Source: Massilia oculi
GTDB lineage: Bacteria > Pseudomonadota > Gammaproteobacteria > Burkholderiales > Burkholderiaceae_D
Direction of reading: 5' to 3'
Assembly (NCBI RefSeq): GCF_003143515.1
Contig: NZ_CP029343.1
Span: forward strand, 4,588,001-4,652,000
Length of the DNA stretch: 64,000 nt
A model generated the notes under the pieces. That model was not told the DNA's origin. It did not search any database and saw only the letters and a program-made list of their open reading frames with translations. The position numbers and the translations under genes were made by a program. This document shows positions 1-8,893 of this stretch, piece after piece (position 1 is the stretch's first letter; each line of letters begins with the position of its first letter).

Positions 1-2
1 AA

Positions 3-242
3 TATAAGGGGCCGATGTACGGCCTGTTCGAGACCGAGTTCGGCACGCGCATGATCCGCGCGACCGAAAAGATCCGCGCGGTGTCGGCCGATGCGACCAC
101 GGCCGAGCACCTGAAGGTGGCGCCCGGCACGCCGCTGCTGTTGGGCGAGCGGGTGTCGTTCACCTATGGCGACAAGGCCGTCGAGCTGCGCCGCGAGCTG
201 TACTCGACCGCGAAACACCATTATTTGAACGAATTGTCGTAA
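3..242 (+). CDS. GntR-family transcriptional regulator, C-terminal part (partial, 5' end outside window)
   Basis: Only about the last 79 codons are present; the gene enters from the left edge and ends at TAA 240-242. The visible part resembles the end of a UTRA effector-binding domain as found in HutC-type GntR regulators: a strand with GTPLLLGERV, a following RRELY strand and a terminal HHYLNEL. The DNA-binding domain is not in the window, so the family call rests on the UTRA-like tail and on position. It lies directly upstream of and in the same direction as the succinate dehydrogenase genes, which makes it a candidate local regulator of them (inference). Confidence 0.7.
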   Translation, partial: YKGPMYGLFETEFGTRMIRATEKIRAVSADATTAEHLKVAPGTPLLLGERVSFTYGDKAVELRRELYSTAKHHYLNELS

Positions 243-512
243 GGAGCGTCAAGCGGGAAACAGCCGAGTCAATATTCTCTGTTTTCTGTCTTTTCGAATA
301 GTTCGGAAAAGAGCCAAATGGGATAAAACTCCCCTCTGCGGCAATCGTGCGAATGCGATTAAAATATATTGGTTTTGGGTACGCGACGGACATGACCCGG
401 TTCGCCGCTCGCTGTCCCGCTGGTTTGGTCCCACTTTCCCGGACCGGGCCGTGAAATCGGCAAGAATGCAGGGTTCATACAAAAATTTGTCATAAATGGG
501 AGGTGTACCATC
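243..512. promoter_or_regulatory. sdh upstream region
   Basis: This 270-bp stretch has no convincing gene. It is clearly more AT-rich than its flanks, especially 260-380, and contains a TATATT at 365-370 that could be a -10 box, but I see no good -35 at the right distance. A strong Shine-Dalgarno GGGAGG at 498-503 serves sdhC. It probably holds the promoter and operators of the sdh operon. Confidence 0.45.
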
Positions 513-938
513 ATGTCGGAAGCCGTGAGAGAAGCAAGCAAGAAAGGGCGGCCGGTGTATCGCAACGTCGGATTCGGCGATATCACGACGAAATATCGCA
601 TGCCGCCGTCGGCGATCGTGTCGATCCTGCACCGCGTCAGCGGCGCCGGAATGTTCCTGCTGCTGCCGTTCCTGCTGTATTTGTTCCAGCAGAGCCTGCT
701 GTCGGAATCGACGTTCGGCTACTTCGCCGGCATCGTGTCGCACCCGCTGGTCAAGATCATCCTGCTGGGCCTGTCCTGGGCTTACCTGCACCACTTCACC
801 GCCGGCATCCGCCACCTGTTCATGGACAATCACTTTGCCCTGGATAAGGACGCCGCCCAGAAGACCGCACGCTGGGTGCTGATCATCAGCCTGCTGCTGA
901 CCGCCCTGGTCGGCCTGAAACTGTTCGGAGTGTTTTAA
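513..938 (+). CDS. sdhC: Succinate dehydrogenase, cytochrome b556 subunit
   Basis: One of the two membrane anchors of complex II; with SdhD it binds heme b and ubiquinone in the inner membrane. The 141-residue product has the family N-terminal R-P-V-Y segment, a PPSAIVSILHRVSG stretch before helix 1, three hydrophobic helices (about residues 45-65, 80-100 and 118-138) and the HHFTAGIRHL segment that carries the axial heme histidine in this family. Length is normal. The start is fixed by GGGAGG at 498-503. It is first in a tight sdhCDAB operon, with sdhD beginning 3 nt after the stop. Confidence 0.96.
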   Translation: MSEAVREASKKGRPVYRNVGFGDITTKYRMPPSAIVSILHRVSGAGMFLLLPFLLYLFQQSLLSESTFGYFAGIVSHPLVKIILLGLSWAYLHHFTAGIRHLFMDNHFALDKDAAQKTARWVLIISLLLTALVGLKLFGVF

Positions 939-941
939 ATC

Positions 942-1310
942 ATGGCAACCAAGAATAATATCGGACCACGCCGCATGGTCGTCGGCGCCCACTACGGCTT
1001 CCGCGACTGGCTGGCGCAGCGCGTCACCGCCATCGTCATGGCGATCTACACGGTCGTCCTGCTGGTCTCCTTCCTGACCGGCCAGAATTTCACCTATGAA
1101 GGCTGGGCCGGCCTGTTCGCCCAGCAATGGTTCAAGCTGTTCTCGCTGGTGACTTTCCTGGCGCTGTACTACCACGCCTGGGTCGGTATCCGTGACATCT
1201 GGATGGACTACGTCAAGAACGCAGGCCTGCGCCTGCTGCTCCAGCTCGCAACGATCTTCTGGCTGATCGCTTGCGCCGCCTGGACCGTGCAAATTCTGTG
1301 GAGTGTGTAA
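942..1310 (+). CDS. sdhD: Succinate dehydrogenase, hydrophobic membrane anchor subunit
   Basis: Second membrane anchor of complex II, completing the heme b and quinone pocket. The 122-residue protein begins with a soluble stretch containing [12 protein letters not shown], then the [11 protein letters not shown] helix, and shows the SdhD signature [15 protein letters not shown] with the likely heme histidine, followed by a C-terminal helix. It sits 3 nt after sdhC and its TAA at 1308-1310 is 2 nt before the GTG start of sdhA, so translation is probably coupled through the operon. Confidence 0.95.
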   Translation: MATKNNIGPRRMVVGAHYGFRDWLAQRVTAIVMAIYTVVLLVSFLTGQNFTYEGWAGLFAQQWFKLFSLVTFLALYYHAWVGIRDIWMDYVKNAGLRLLLQLATIFWLIACAAWTVQILWSV

Positions 1311-1312
1311 TC

Positions 1313-3091
1313 GTGGCAGCAATCAAAACTGCAATCCCAACCCGTCGCTTTGACGCGGTCATCGTTGGCGCCGGCGGTTCCGGCATGCGCGCTTCGCTGC
1401 AACTGGCCGAAGCCGGTCTGAACGTCGCAGTCCTGTCGAAAGTCTTCCCGACCCGCTCGCACACCGTCGCGGCGCAGGGCGGCATCGGCGCCTCGCTGGG
1501 CAATATGAGCGAGGACGACTGGTACTGGCACATGTTCGACACCGTCAAGGGTGGCGACTACCTGGGCGACCAGGATGCGATCGAATTCATGTGCCGCGAA
1601 GCACCGAAGGTCGTCTATGAGCTGGAACACTTCGGCATGCCGTTCGACCGCAATCCCGACGGCACCATCTACCAGCGCCCATTCGGCGGCCACACCGCGA
1701 ACTTCGGCGAAAAGCCGGTCCAGCGCGCCTGCGCCGCGGCCGACCGTACCGGCCACGCGCTGCTGCACACCCTGTACCAGCGTAACGTCCGCGCCCGCAC
1801 CCACTTCTTCGTCGAGTGGATGGCCCTGGACATCATCCGCGACGCCGATGGCGACGTGGTCGGCGTGATGGCCCTGGAAATGGAAACCGGCGACGTGATG
1901 ATCCTGGAAGCGAAGACCACCATCTTCGCCACCGGCGGCGCAGGCCGCATCTTCGCCGCATCGACCAACGCCTTCATCAACACCGGCGACGGCATGGGCA
2001 TGGCGGCGCGCGCCGGCCTGCCACTGCAAGACATGGAGTTCTGGCAGTTCCACCCAACGGGTGTCTCGGGCGCCGGCGTCCTGATCACCGAAGGTGTGCG
2101 CGGCGAGGGCGGTATCCTGATCAACTCGAACGGCGAACGCTTCATGGAGCGCTATGCGCCGACCCTGAAGGACCTGGCGCCGCGCGACTTCGTGTCGCGT
2201 TCGATGGACCAGGAGATCAAGGAAGGCCGCGGCTGCGGTCCGAACAAGGACCACGTGCTGCTGGACCTGCGCCACATCGGCAAGGACACCATCGAGAAGC
2301 GCCTGCCGTCGATCCTGGAAATCGGCCACAAGTTCGCCAACGTCGACGCGACCAAGGAACCGATCCCGGTCGTCCCGACCATCCACTACCAGATGGGCGG
2401 CATCCCGACCAATATCCACGGTCAAGTGGTCGCGCCTGACGGTACCGGCGGCCAGAAGATCGTCAACGGCCTGTACGCGATCGGCGAATGCGCCTGCGTC
2501 TCGGTCCACGGCGCGAACCGCCTGGGCACGAACTCGCTGCTCGACCTGGTGGTGTTCGGCCGCGCGGCCGGCAACCACGTGGTGGCGTCGAACCTGAAGC
2601 AGAAGTCGAACAAGCCGCTCCCGAGCGACGCGGCCGACTTCGCGCTGGCGCGCCTGAACAAGCTCGAGACCTCGACCGGTGGCGAAAAGGTGCAGCACGT
2701 CGCCAACGACATCCGCGCCACGATGCAGAAATACTGCGGCGTGTTCCGTACCCAGGAACTGCTGGATGCGGGCGTCAAGGAAATCATGAAGCTCGACGAG
2801 CGTCGCAAGCACGTGTCGTTCCAGGACAAGTCGAAGGTGTTCAACACGGCCCGCGTGGAAGCGCTGGAACTCGACAACCTGATCGAGACCGCCAAGGCGA
2901 CCATCGTGTCGGCAGCGGCCCGTCCGGAATCGCGCGGCGCCCATGCGCACAGCGACTACCCGAACCGCGACGACGAGAACTGGATGAAGCACACCCTGTG
3001 GTTCTCGGATAACAACCGCCTCGAGTACAAGCCCGTGGTGCAAAAACCGCTGACCGTCGACACCTTCAAGCCGAAGGCCCGTACTTTCTAA
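1313..3091 (+). CDS. sdhA: Succinate dehydrogenase flavoprotein subunit
   Basis: Oxidises succinate to fumarate with covalently bound FAD. I chose the GTG at 1313, giving 592 residues, the usual family length; the longer open frame from 1271 would overlap sdhD and adds an atypical leader. Visible are the Rossmann motif GAGGSG (about residues 19-24), SHTVAAQGG with the histidine (about residue 50) that carries FAD, the substrate-loop stretch FWQFHPTG, and [14 protein letters not shown] near the active site. The C terminus ends in the normal family way. The FAD is attached with help of SdhE, coded 1 kb downstream. Confidence 0.97.
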   Translation: MAAIKTAIPTRRFDAVIVGAGGSGMRASLQLAEAGLNVAVLSKVFPTRSHTVAAQGGIGASLGNMSEDDWYWHMFDTVKGGDYLGDQDAIEFMCREAPKVVYELEHFGMPFDRNPDGTIYQRPFGGHTANFGEKPVQRACAAADRTGHALLHTLYQRNVRARTHFFVEWMALDIIRDADGDVVGVMALEMETGDVMILEAKTTIFATGGAGRIFAASTNAFINTGDGMGMAARAGLPLQDMEFWQFHPTGVSGAGVLITEGVRGEGGILINSNGERFMERYAPTLKDLAPRDFVSRSMDQEIKEGRGCGPNKDHVLLDLRHIGKDTIEKRLPSILEIGHKFANVDATKEPIPVVPTIHYQMGGIPTNIHGQVVAPDGTGGQKIVNGLYAIGECACVSVHGANRLGTNSLLDLVVFGRAAGNHVVASNLKQKSNKPLPSDAADFALARLNKLETSTGGEKVQHVANDIRATMQKYCGVFRTQELLDAGVKEIMKLDERRKHVSFQDKSKVFNTARVEALELDNLIETAKATIVSAAARPESRGAHAHSDYPNRDDENWMKHTLWFSDNNRLEYKPVVQKPLTVDTFKPKARTF

Positions 3092-3142
3092 TATTGACTG
3101 GGCCGGGGCATCGCGCCCCGGCCAGATACAACAGGTAATCAA

Positions 3143-3853
3143 ATGGCACGCACCGTCCAACTGAAAATCTACCGCTACGATCCGGACAAGGATTCGAAGC
3201 CATACATGCAAGACGTGACCGTCGAGCTGAAAGACACCGACAAGATGCTGCTGGACGCACTGCAGCGCATCAAGTCGGACGTCGACGATTCGCTGGCCCT
3301 GCGCCGCTCCTGCCGTGAAGGCGTGTGCGGCTCGGACGCGATGAACATCAACGGCAAGAACGGCCTGGCCTGCACCACCAACCTGAACGAGCTGACCCAG
3401 CCGATCGTGCTGCGTCCTCTGCCGGGCCTGCCGGTGGTGCGCGACCTGATCGTCGACATGACCAACTTCTTCAAGCAGTACCACTCGGTCAAGCCGTACC
3501 TGATCAACGATTCGATCAAGCCCGAGAAAGAGCGCCTGCAGTCGCCGGAAGAGCGCGAAGAGCTCGACGGCCTGTACGAATGCATCCTGTGCGCCTGCTG
3601 CTCGACCTCGTGCCCGTCGTTCTGGTGGAACCCGGACAAGTTCGTCGGCCCGGCCGGCCTGCTGCAGGCCTACCGCTTCATCGCCGACTCGCGCGACGAA
3701 GCGACCAACGACCGCCTGGACAACCTGGAAGATCCTTACCGCCTGTTCCGCTGCCACTCGATCATGAACTGCACGGACGTGTGTCCGAAGGGCCTGAATC
3801 CGAACAAGGCGATCGGCAAGATCAAGGAATTGCTGGTTCGTCGCGCCATCTGA
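3143..3853 (+). CDS. sdhB: Succinate dehydrogenase iron-sulfur subunit
   Basis: Carries electrons from SdhA to the membrane anchors. The 236-residue protein has three cluster motifs in order: CREGVCGSDAM plus a later Cys for the [2Fe-2S] cluster, CILCACCSTSCPS for the [4Fe-4S] cluster, and CHSIMNCTDVCPKGLNP for the [3Fe-4S] cluster. All expected cysteines are present. The gap of 51 nt after sdhA is the only sizeable one within sdhCDAB. It is followed by an unusual set of hairpins before sdhE. Confidence 0.97.
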   Translation: MARTVQLKIYRYDPDKDSKPYMQDVTVELKDTDKMLLDALQRIKSDVDDSLALRRSCREGVCGSDAMNINGKNGLACTTNLNELTQPIVLRPLPGLPVVRDLIVDMTNFFKQYHSVKPYLINDSIKPEKERLQSPEEREELDGLYECILCACCSTSCPSFWWNPDKFVGPAGLLQAYRFIADSRDEATNDRLDNLEDPYRLFRCHSIMNCTDVCPKGLNPNKAIGKIKELLVRRAI

Positions 3854-3861
3854 TGGCCGCG

Positions 3862-4021
3862 TAACGCATGCAACGCCGTCGTGTGGCGTTGCATGCGGTT
3901 AGTCCGGTATGCAGACGTGCGTCGAGCTCGCACGCGTTCGACGCACGTGTGCATACCCCGTTCGGCATGTGAATATGCCGAAGCAATACAGTAAAAGTAC
4001 CGTACTGCCGAATCGCGGCAG
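3862..4021. other. Array of four consecutive hairpins between sdhB and sdhE
   Basis: Four inverted repeats fill this gap. Hairpin 1 (3862-3901) has a stem of about 16 bp with one bulge and a 7-nt loop. Hairpin 2 (3907-3956) has 19-bp arms with one mismatch around a 12-nt loop. Hairpin 3 (3961-3982) has 8-bp perfect arms TTCGGCAT/ATGCCGAA. Hairpin 4 (4005-4021) has CTGCCG/CGGCAG arms. None is followed by a run of T, so they are not classical terminators. They may protect the sdhCDAB message from 3' exonucleases and set a lower level of sdhE and gltA (inference). Confidence 0.7.
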
Positions 4022-4057
4022 CCGGAGTATGATGTCGAACCAACAACGGACTCTAGT

Positions 4058-4336
4058 GTGAAACCTAGTGCAAACGCGCATCAATCCGATCCCGCCAACC
4101 GTGCCCGCCTGCGTTGGCGCGCACGCCGGGGATTGCTCGAGAACGATCTGATTCTCACGCGCTTCCTCGACGCGCACGAAGAAGAACTGACCGACGAAGA
4201 GATCGATGCGCTGACCCGTCTGCTCGATCTGGCGGACAACCCGTTGATGGACCTGCTGCTGGGACGCTCCGAGCCTTCCGGCGAAGTCGACCTGCCGCAT
4301 GTGCGTGCCTTGCTGGCGCGGTTGCGGCAAGCGTAA
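4058..4336 (+). CDS. sdhE: FAD assembly factor SdhE
   Basis: Small soluble helper that promotes covalent attachment of FAD to SdhA. The 92-residue product has the family signature RGLLENDLIL (the RGxxE motif, about residues 24-33), an acidic DEEIDALTRLLDLADNPL helix and the compact all-helical length of the YgfY family. The GTG at 4058 is the only reasonable start in frame; the nearby ATG codons at 4029 and 4032 are in another frame. No clear Shine-Dalgarno is seen, which fits low expression. The location between sdhB and gltA is usual in beta-proteobacteria. Confidence 0.9.
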   Translation: MKPSANAHQSDPANRARLRWRARRGLLENDLILTRFLDAHEEELTDEEIDALTRLLDLADNPLMDLLLGRSEPSGEVDLPHVRALLARLRQA

Positions 4337-4432
4337 GCGAAATTGGGCATCCGGTCTGTCTCGCGGGCTGGTCGCGGCGCCCTCCGGTTTCGTTTTATTT
4401 TGTAGAACCCACTCCCACAAGAAGGAAGTGCC

Positions 4433-5734
4433 ATGAACATCTCTGATACCAAAGCCACCCTGTCGTTCTCGGACGGCAGCCCGTCGGTCGACATGCCAAT
4501 CTACAAGGGCACCATCGGCCCGGACGTCATCGACATCCGCAAGCTGTACGGCCAGACCGGCAAGTTCACCTACGACCCTGGCTTCATGTCGACCGCCTCG
4601 TGCAACTCGAGCATCACCTACATCGACGGTGACAAGGGCGAGCTGCTGTACCGCGGCTATCCGATCGAGCAACTGGCCGTCAACTGCGACTTCCTGGAAA
4701 CCTGCTACCTGCTGCTGAACGGCGAGCTGCCGAACGCCCAAGAAAAGGCGAAGTTCAGCGACACCGTGACCAAGCACACGATGATCCACGAGCAGATGAA
4801 CTTCTTCTTCCGTGGTTTCCGCCGTGACGCGCACCCGATGTCGGTGCTGGTCGGCACCGTCGGCGCGCTGGCCTCGTTCTACCACGACTCGCTGGACATC
4901 AACGATGCCAAGCAGCGCGAGATCTCGGCGATCCGCCTGATCGCCAAGCTGCCGACGCTGGCCGCGATGGCCTACAAATACTCGATCGGCCAGCCGTTCA
5001 TGTACCCGCGCAACGACCTGTCGTACAGCGCCAACTTCATGTACATGATGTTCGGTAACCCGTGCGAAGAATACAAGGTCAACGACGTGCTGGTGCGCGC
5101 CCTGGACCGCATCCTGATCCTGCACGCGGACCACGAGCAGAACGCATCGACCTCGACCGTCCGCCTGGCCGGTTCGTCGGGCGCCAACCCGTTCGCCTGT
5201 ATCGCAGCCGGCATCGCCTGCCTGTGGGGCCCTGCCCACGGCGGCGCCAACGAAGCGGCGCTGAACATGCTGAAGGAAATCGGTTCGGTCGAGAACATCC
5301 CTGCCTTCATCGAGAAGGTCAAGGACAAGAACTCGGGCGTGAAGCTGATGGGCTTCGGTCACCGCGTGTACAAGAACTTCGACCCACGCGCCAAGCTGAT
5401 GCGCGAAACCTGCCACGAAGTGCTGAACGAACTGGGCCTGCAGGACGACCCGCTGTTCAAGCTGGCGATGGAACTGGAAAAGATCGCCCTGAACGACGAA
5501 TACTTCGTGTCGCGCAAGCTGTACCCGAACGTCGACTTCTACTCGGGCATCGTGCAATCGGCCCTGGGCATCCCGACCTCGATGTTCACCGGTATCTTCG
5601 CGATGGCCCGCACCATCGGCTGGATCGCCCAGTGGAACGAAATGATCGCCGATCCGGAACAGAAGATCGGCCGTCCACGTCAGCTGTTCATCGGTTCGCC
5701 GGTGCGCGACGTGCCGGCGATCGACAAGCGCTGA
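4433..5734 (+). CDS. gltA: Citrate synthase
   Basis: Condenses acetyl-CoA and oxaloacetate to citrate, the entry step of the TCA cycle. The 433-residue length and the sequence fit the large type-II (hexameric, NADH-sensitive) bacterial citrate synthases. Motifs seen include [17 protein letters not shown] near residue 65, the [19 protein letters not shown] segment, [10 protein letters not shown] with a catalytic histidine, and [14 protein letters not shown] with the second catalytic histidine. A Shine-Dalgarno AAGGAAG lies just upstream of the ATG. The gene closes the sdh-gltA block and ends at a strong terminator. Confidence 0.97.
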   Translation: MNISDTKATLSFSDGSPSVDMPIYKGTIGPDVIDIRKLYGQTGKFTYDPGFMSTASCNSSITYIDGDKGELLYRGYPIEQLAVNCDFLETCYLLLNGELPNAQEKAKFSDTVTKHTMIHEQMNFFFRGFRRDAHPMSVLVGTVGALASFYHDSLDINDAKQREISAIRLIAKLPTLAAMAYKYSIGQPFMYPRNDLSYSANFMYMMFGNPCEEYKVNDVLVRALDRILILHADHEQNASTSTVRLAGSSGANPFACIAAGIACLWGPAHGGANEAALNMLKEIGSVENIPAFIEKVKDKNSGVKLMGFGHRVYKNFDPRAKLMRETCHEVLNELGLQDDPLFKLAMELEKIALNDEYFVSRKLYPNVDFYSGIVQSALGIPTSMFTGIFAMARTIGWIAQWNEMIADPEQKIGRPRQLFIGSPVRDVPAIDKR

Positions 5735-5755
5735 TCACAGCGCGGCGTTGTCAAG

Positions 5756-5781
5756 AAGCGGGCTTCGGCCCGCTTTTTTTT
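5756..5781 (+). terminator. Rho-independent terminator after gltA
   Basis: An 8-bp perfect stem AAGCGGGC/GCCCGCTT closes a TTCG tetraloop (5756-5775); its last two T bases begin a run of eight T (5774-5781). It sits 22 nt after the gltA stop and should end the sdh-gltA transcript. Confidence 0.93.
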
Positions 5782-5919
5782 CGTCTAACTAGCGCGATCA
5801 TAACAAGCGGATCCGACCTGACCCCCGATTTGCGGTTTGCGCGACCCGTATAAACCGGCAGCCGCAGCATGAAAAAGTATTAATCTCGCCTTCGTCCACT
5901 TATTTGCCGAAGGAAAGAT

Positions 5920-6582
5920 ATGCGTCTTGTGCGTTTTTCCCTGATCGCGGCCGCCCTGGCTGCGGGTGTCGTTAACGCGTCGCCCACCGACCCACGCACC
6001 GGCGCCGAATTCACGACCCTGGCAGCGCCGCAGGCGACCCAGGCGAGCGGCAAGAAGGTCGAGGTGATCGAGTTCTTCGCCTATCACTGCGGCGCCTGCA
6101 ACGCGTTCGAGCCAACCCTCGTCAACTGGACGAAGAAGCAGGGCGACAATATCGTCATGCGCCGCATTCCGCTACCGTTCCAGGGTCCGCTCGACCCGGA
6201 AGCGCGTCTGTTCCTGACCTTGGAAGCGATGGGCAAGCCCGACGCATACCACCATCGCGTGTTCCGCGCCGTGCACGTCGAGCGCAAGCGGCTGATGAAG
6301 GAAGACGACATCATCGCCTGGGCTGTGGCCAATGGCCTGGACAAGGCGAAATTCATGGAAGCGTGGAACTCGTTCGGCGTGCAGACCAGGCTCAAGCGCC
6401 TGTCCCAGATCGCCGACGCCTACAAGGTGAGCGGCACGCCGACCGTGGTCATTGACGGCAAATATGTCGTGTCGCCTGATGCAATACGGCAAGCCAACAA
6501 GATCCAGGATATGGGCCAGCTGATGACGGCGACCGGCCAGGTGCTCGACGCACTCGTGGCCAGGGTGGCCGCTCGAAAATAA
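5920..6582 (+). CDS. DsbA/DsbL-like thiol:disulfide oxidoreductase with CGAC active site
   Basis: Predicted periplasmic thioredoxin-fold oxidoreductase of 220 residues. A signal peptide covers about residues 1-20 (RLVRFSLIAAALAAG, cleavage near VNA-SP). The thioredoxin strand VEVIEFFAYHC leads into Cys57-Gly-Ala-Cys60, where DsbA proteins normally have CPHC. The cis-proline loop is intact in SGTPTVVIDGKYVVSP. The changed dipeptide should alter the redox potential, so it may have a special substrate or act in another direction (inference). It stands alone after the gltA terminator; Shine-Dalgarno AAGGAAAG precedes the ATG. Fold and location are firm, the exact role is not. Confidence 0.85.
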   Translation: MRLVRFSLIAAALAAGVVNASPTDPRTGAEFTTLAAPQATQASGKKVEVIEFFAYHCGACNAFEPTLVNWTKKQGDNIVMRRIPLPFQGPLDPEARLFLTLEAMGKPDAYHHRVFRAVHVERKRLMKEDDIIAWAVANGLDKAKFMEAWNSFGVQTRLKRLSQIADAYKVSGTPTVVIDGKYVVSPDAIRQANKIQDMGQLMTATGQVLDALVARVAARK

Positions 6583-6951
6583 GCACGGGTGTATCGGCTT
6601 TGCCGTTTGACGGCTTGTCGGTGCCTGTTTTGGGATGATGTCTTCCGGGGAGTGGCATTGTTAGAAGCCATGGAGTCAATCCCCGGATTACATGCAGCTG
6701 TGTAGAGCCTGCGCACCATGTTTTTTTATAAACTGCGCCCTCGCGGAGATTTGCATTTTTGCCGGTTCTGGCGCAAAAATACGACAGTTTATTTGATTTA
6801 TTGCAAATATTTTAGTTGCCATTCTTTGTTTCTCTCGCCCAATCTTTTCATGAGCAGTATCCTTTTCCTGCCTGGAAACAAGTCGAGTATATGCTCGCGA
6901 CGTCCTGGGCTATATCGGGTTCAAAAAATCTACAAGGGATAACAACGACAA
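6583..6951. promoter_or_regulatory. AT-rich leader of the surface-protein locus
   Basis: This 369-bp gap holds no supported gene; the small open frames in it have no family features. From about 6720 to 6930 the base composition drops to roughly 33-45 percent GC, far below neighbouring genes. It includes an inverted repeat ATTTTTGC (6755-6762) and GCAAAAAT (6773-6780) that could be an operator or a hairpin in the leader. The sharp shift suggests transfer or strong silencing-type regulation of the downstream locus (inference). Confidence 0.5.
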
Positions 6952-7803
6952 ATGAAGAAACTGTCCAAACCGATCGCCGCAATGCTTGCACTGAGCAGCG
7001 GCTTGGGCCTGGCGTCCTGGACGCCCGCCGCCCACGCCTGCTCATACGAGCCCGTCATGGCCAGCATGTGCCTCATGGCCTTCCCGCCGGGCGTACGTTT
7101 CCAGACGTTCAACCAATCGTTCATGCTGGCGCAGGGCCAGACCATGAACGTCAGCCAGTACACCGCGCTGTATTCGCTGATCGGCGTCACCTACGGCGGT
7201 AATGGCAGCACCACCTTCCAGCTGCCCGACTTGCGCGGCAAGGTCGTCGTTGGCTACAACCCGGCCAATCCACTGTTCAATACCGGCGTCAGCGGCGGCT
7301 CGGCCACGATCAAGCTGTCCGTGGCCCAACTTCCGCCCCACGCCATGCTGGTGAACTTGCAGGTGCCGATGACCGGCGTGACGGCCACCACCACGCTGAG
7401 CAGTCTGGCGGCGACCGCCGACCTGTCGGGCGTGACGATCTCTGGAGAGCCGAGCGGTCTCACCATCAAGGCATCCTCTTCGTCGACAGGCAATGTGGTT
7501 CTGCCAACGAACAATTACCTCAGCCGGCCCGCGCTCGCAAACGCCGCCATCTACAATTCCGCGACGCCTGACGTCACCCTCAACTCTGGTTCAATCGGCG
7601 GCACGCTTTCCCTGACCGTCGGCAAGGGCGTCACGGCGCCGGTCACGGTCAGCGGCAATGCCGCCACAACCTTGACGGGCAATGCGACCGTCAGCGGCGC
7701 AACGAGCATCATCGGTACCGGGGCCGACATTCCCGTCATGCCGCCGTATATCGCGATGCCGTATTACATCGCTGTCACCGGTCTCTACCCAAGCAGCGAT
7801 TAA
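6952..7803 (+). CDS. Secreted tail-collar domain protein
   Basis: Protein of 283 residues with a clear signal peptide (KK start, hydrophobic core, cleavage after AHA at about residue 29), then Cys30 and Cys40. Residues about 43-100 match the phage tail-collar family as in microcystin-related MdpB proteins: a FPPGVRF start, a LAQGQTMNVSQYTALYSLIG core and the GNGSTTFQLPDLRGKV motif. The rest is rich in Ser, Thr, Gly and Val with repeating beta-strand-like TVSG/TLTG segments, like a fibre shaft. No other phage genes are near, so it is not part of a prophage. It likely acts outside the inner membrane with the secretion locus that follows; the role is unknown. Confidence 0.75.
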   Translation: MKKLSKPIAAMLALSSGLGLASWTPAAHACSYEPVMASMCLMAFPPGVRFQTFNQSFMLAQGQTMNVSQYTALYSLIGVTYGGNGSTTFQLPDLRGKVVVGYNPANPLFNTGVSGGSATIKLSVAQLPPHAMLVNLQVPMTGVTATTTLSSLAATADLSGVTISGEPSGLTIKASSSSTGNVVLPTNNYLSRPALANAAIYNSATPDVTLNSGSIGGTLSLTVGKGVTAPVTVSGNAATTLTGNATVSGATSIIGTGADIPVMPPYIAMPYYIAVTGLYPSSD

Positions 7804-7888
7804 GCAGACCTCGCATCGCAAGGATCTCCGCAGCAGTTCGGGCGCGAAATCCTCGCGATGTCGTTTGACTATCTAAGGAAAATATACT

Positions 7889-8857
7889 GTGCGAATTATC
7901 GTGTTGACCATATCTCTGTTGCTAGCAGCACAGGTGCACGGACAGGGTTTGCAACAGGATGTGAGCAAGCAACTGCAGGCGGGCCAGCGCGCGCTGGCCG
8001 CTGGCGATTACGCGACCGCGCACCGTGAATACGCGCGCTACGCGTCCGACAACCCATTGGCGCAGTTCACGCTGGGCCTGTTCGAGCGTGAAGGCTGGGG
8101 ACGTCCCGCCGATCCCGCTGCCGCCTGCCGCTGGTTCGACAAGGCTGCCCATGCCAATGTTCCGGCCGCCCAGCAGTTCCTGGGAGATTGCCTGGCGCAG
8201 GGCGTCGGACGACCGGTCGACGGCGCAGCCGCGGTCAAGTGGTACCTCAGCGCAGCGGACAAGGGCGTGGCCATCGCTTTGTGCAATGCCGGAGAACTCT
8301 ATATTTCTGGGAAGATCGTCGGGAGGGACGTCCCCAAGGGCCTGACCCTGTGCGCCAGGGCGGCGCAGGCGGATTCGTCGCCCGCGATGGTGCTGTTGGC
8401 GAACTATTATCGTGAAGGCACGCAGGTCCCGCAAAACCTGGCGCTGGCGCGCTACTGGTACGACCAGGCAGCCCAGCGGCATGACCGCGAAGCGCAGTTT
8501 CGCCTTGGCCTGATGCTCAGCGAGGGCGAGGGTGGGCCGGCCGATATCGCGCAGGCGCTGTTCTGGCTCGAACATGCGGCCGCGGAAGGCTACGCCCCTG
8601 CCTACCTGCCGACCGCCATCCTGTACGCAAACGCCCCGGTGGACGCGCAGACCGGCGCGCTCGCAGCCCAGGATCTCGCCAAGATCTATATGTGGAACAG
8701 CGCAGCCAGGGCCCGCACTACCAACCCAGCGCAACTGGCCGAAATCGCGCGTATCGAAACGCTGTTGGATGCAGTCATGCCGGCGCAATGGAAGAACGAT
8801 CTGGACCGCAAGGTAGCCGATCACCTCGCCAAATATCCCGTTATCACCCCGATCTGA
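7889..8857 (+). CDS. Sel1-like repeat protein, exported
   Basis: A 322-residue protein with an N-terminal signal sequence (about residues 1-19, ending VHGQ) and five to six Sel1-type TPR repeats from about residue 45 to 285, seen in units such as AQFTLGLFEREGWGRPAD, AQQFLGDCLAQGVGRPVD and AQFRLGLMLSEGEGGPAD. Such repeats form a curved scaffold for protein binding. The GTG start at 7889 is set by AAGGA at 7875-7879. It lies between the tail-collar gene and the exoprotein gene, all in one direction, so it may help assembly or stability of one of them in the periplasm (inference). Confidence 0.8.
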   Translation: MRIIVLTISLLLAAQVHGQGLQQDVSKQLQAGQRALAAGDYATAHREYARYASDNPLAQFTLGLFEREGWGRPADPAAACRWFDKAAHANVPAAQQFLGDCLAQGVGRPVDGAAAVKWYLSAADKGVAIALCNAGELYISGKIVGRDVPKGLTLCARAAQADSSPAMVLLANYYREGTQVPQNLALARYWYDQAAQRHDREAQFRLGLMLSEGEGGPADIAQALFWLEHAAAEGYAPAYLPTAILYANAPVDAQTGALAAQDLAKIYMWNSAARARTTNPAQLAEIARIETLLDAVMPAQWKNDLDRKVADHLAKYPVITPI

Positions 8858-8893
8858 CCGGCTTCGCCGTCATCGCTCTCGAAGGAAAACACC

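Noticed and set aside
1208..3757. Minus-strand open frame of 849 codons opposite sdhA and sdhB
   Set aside because: Shadow of two complete and well-conserved genes; no motif in it.
6952..7803. Prophage remnant
   Set aside because: Only one tail-collar gene is present, and it has a signal peptide. There is no integrase, capsid, terminase or attachment repeat.
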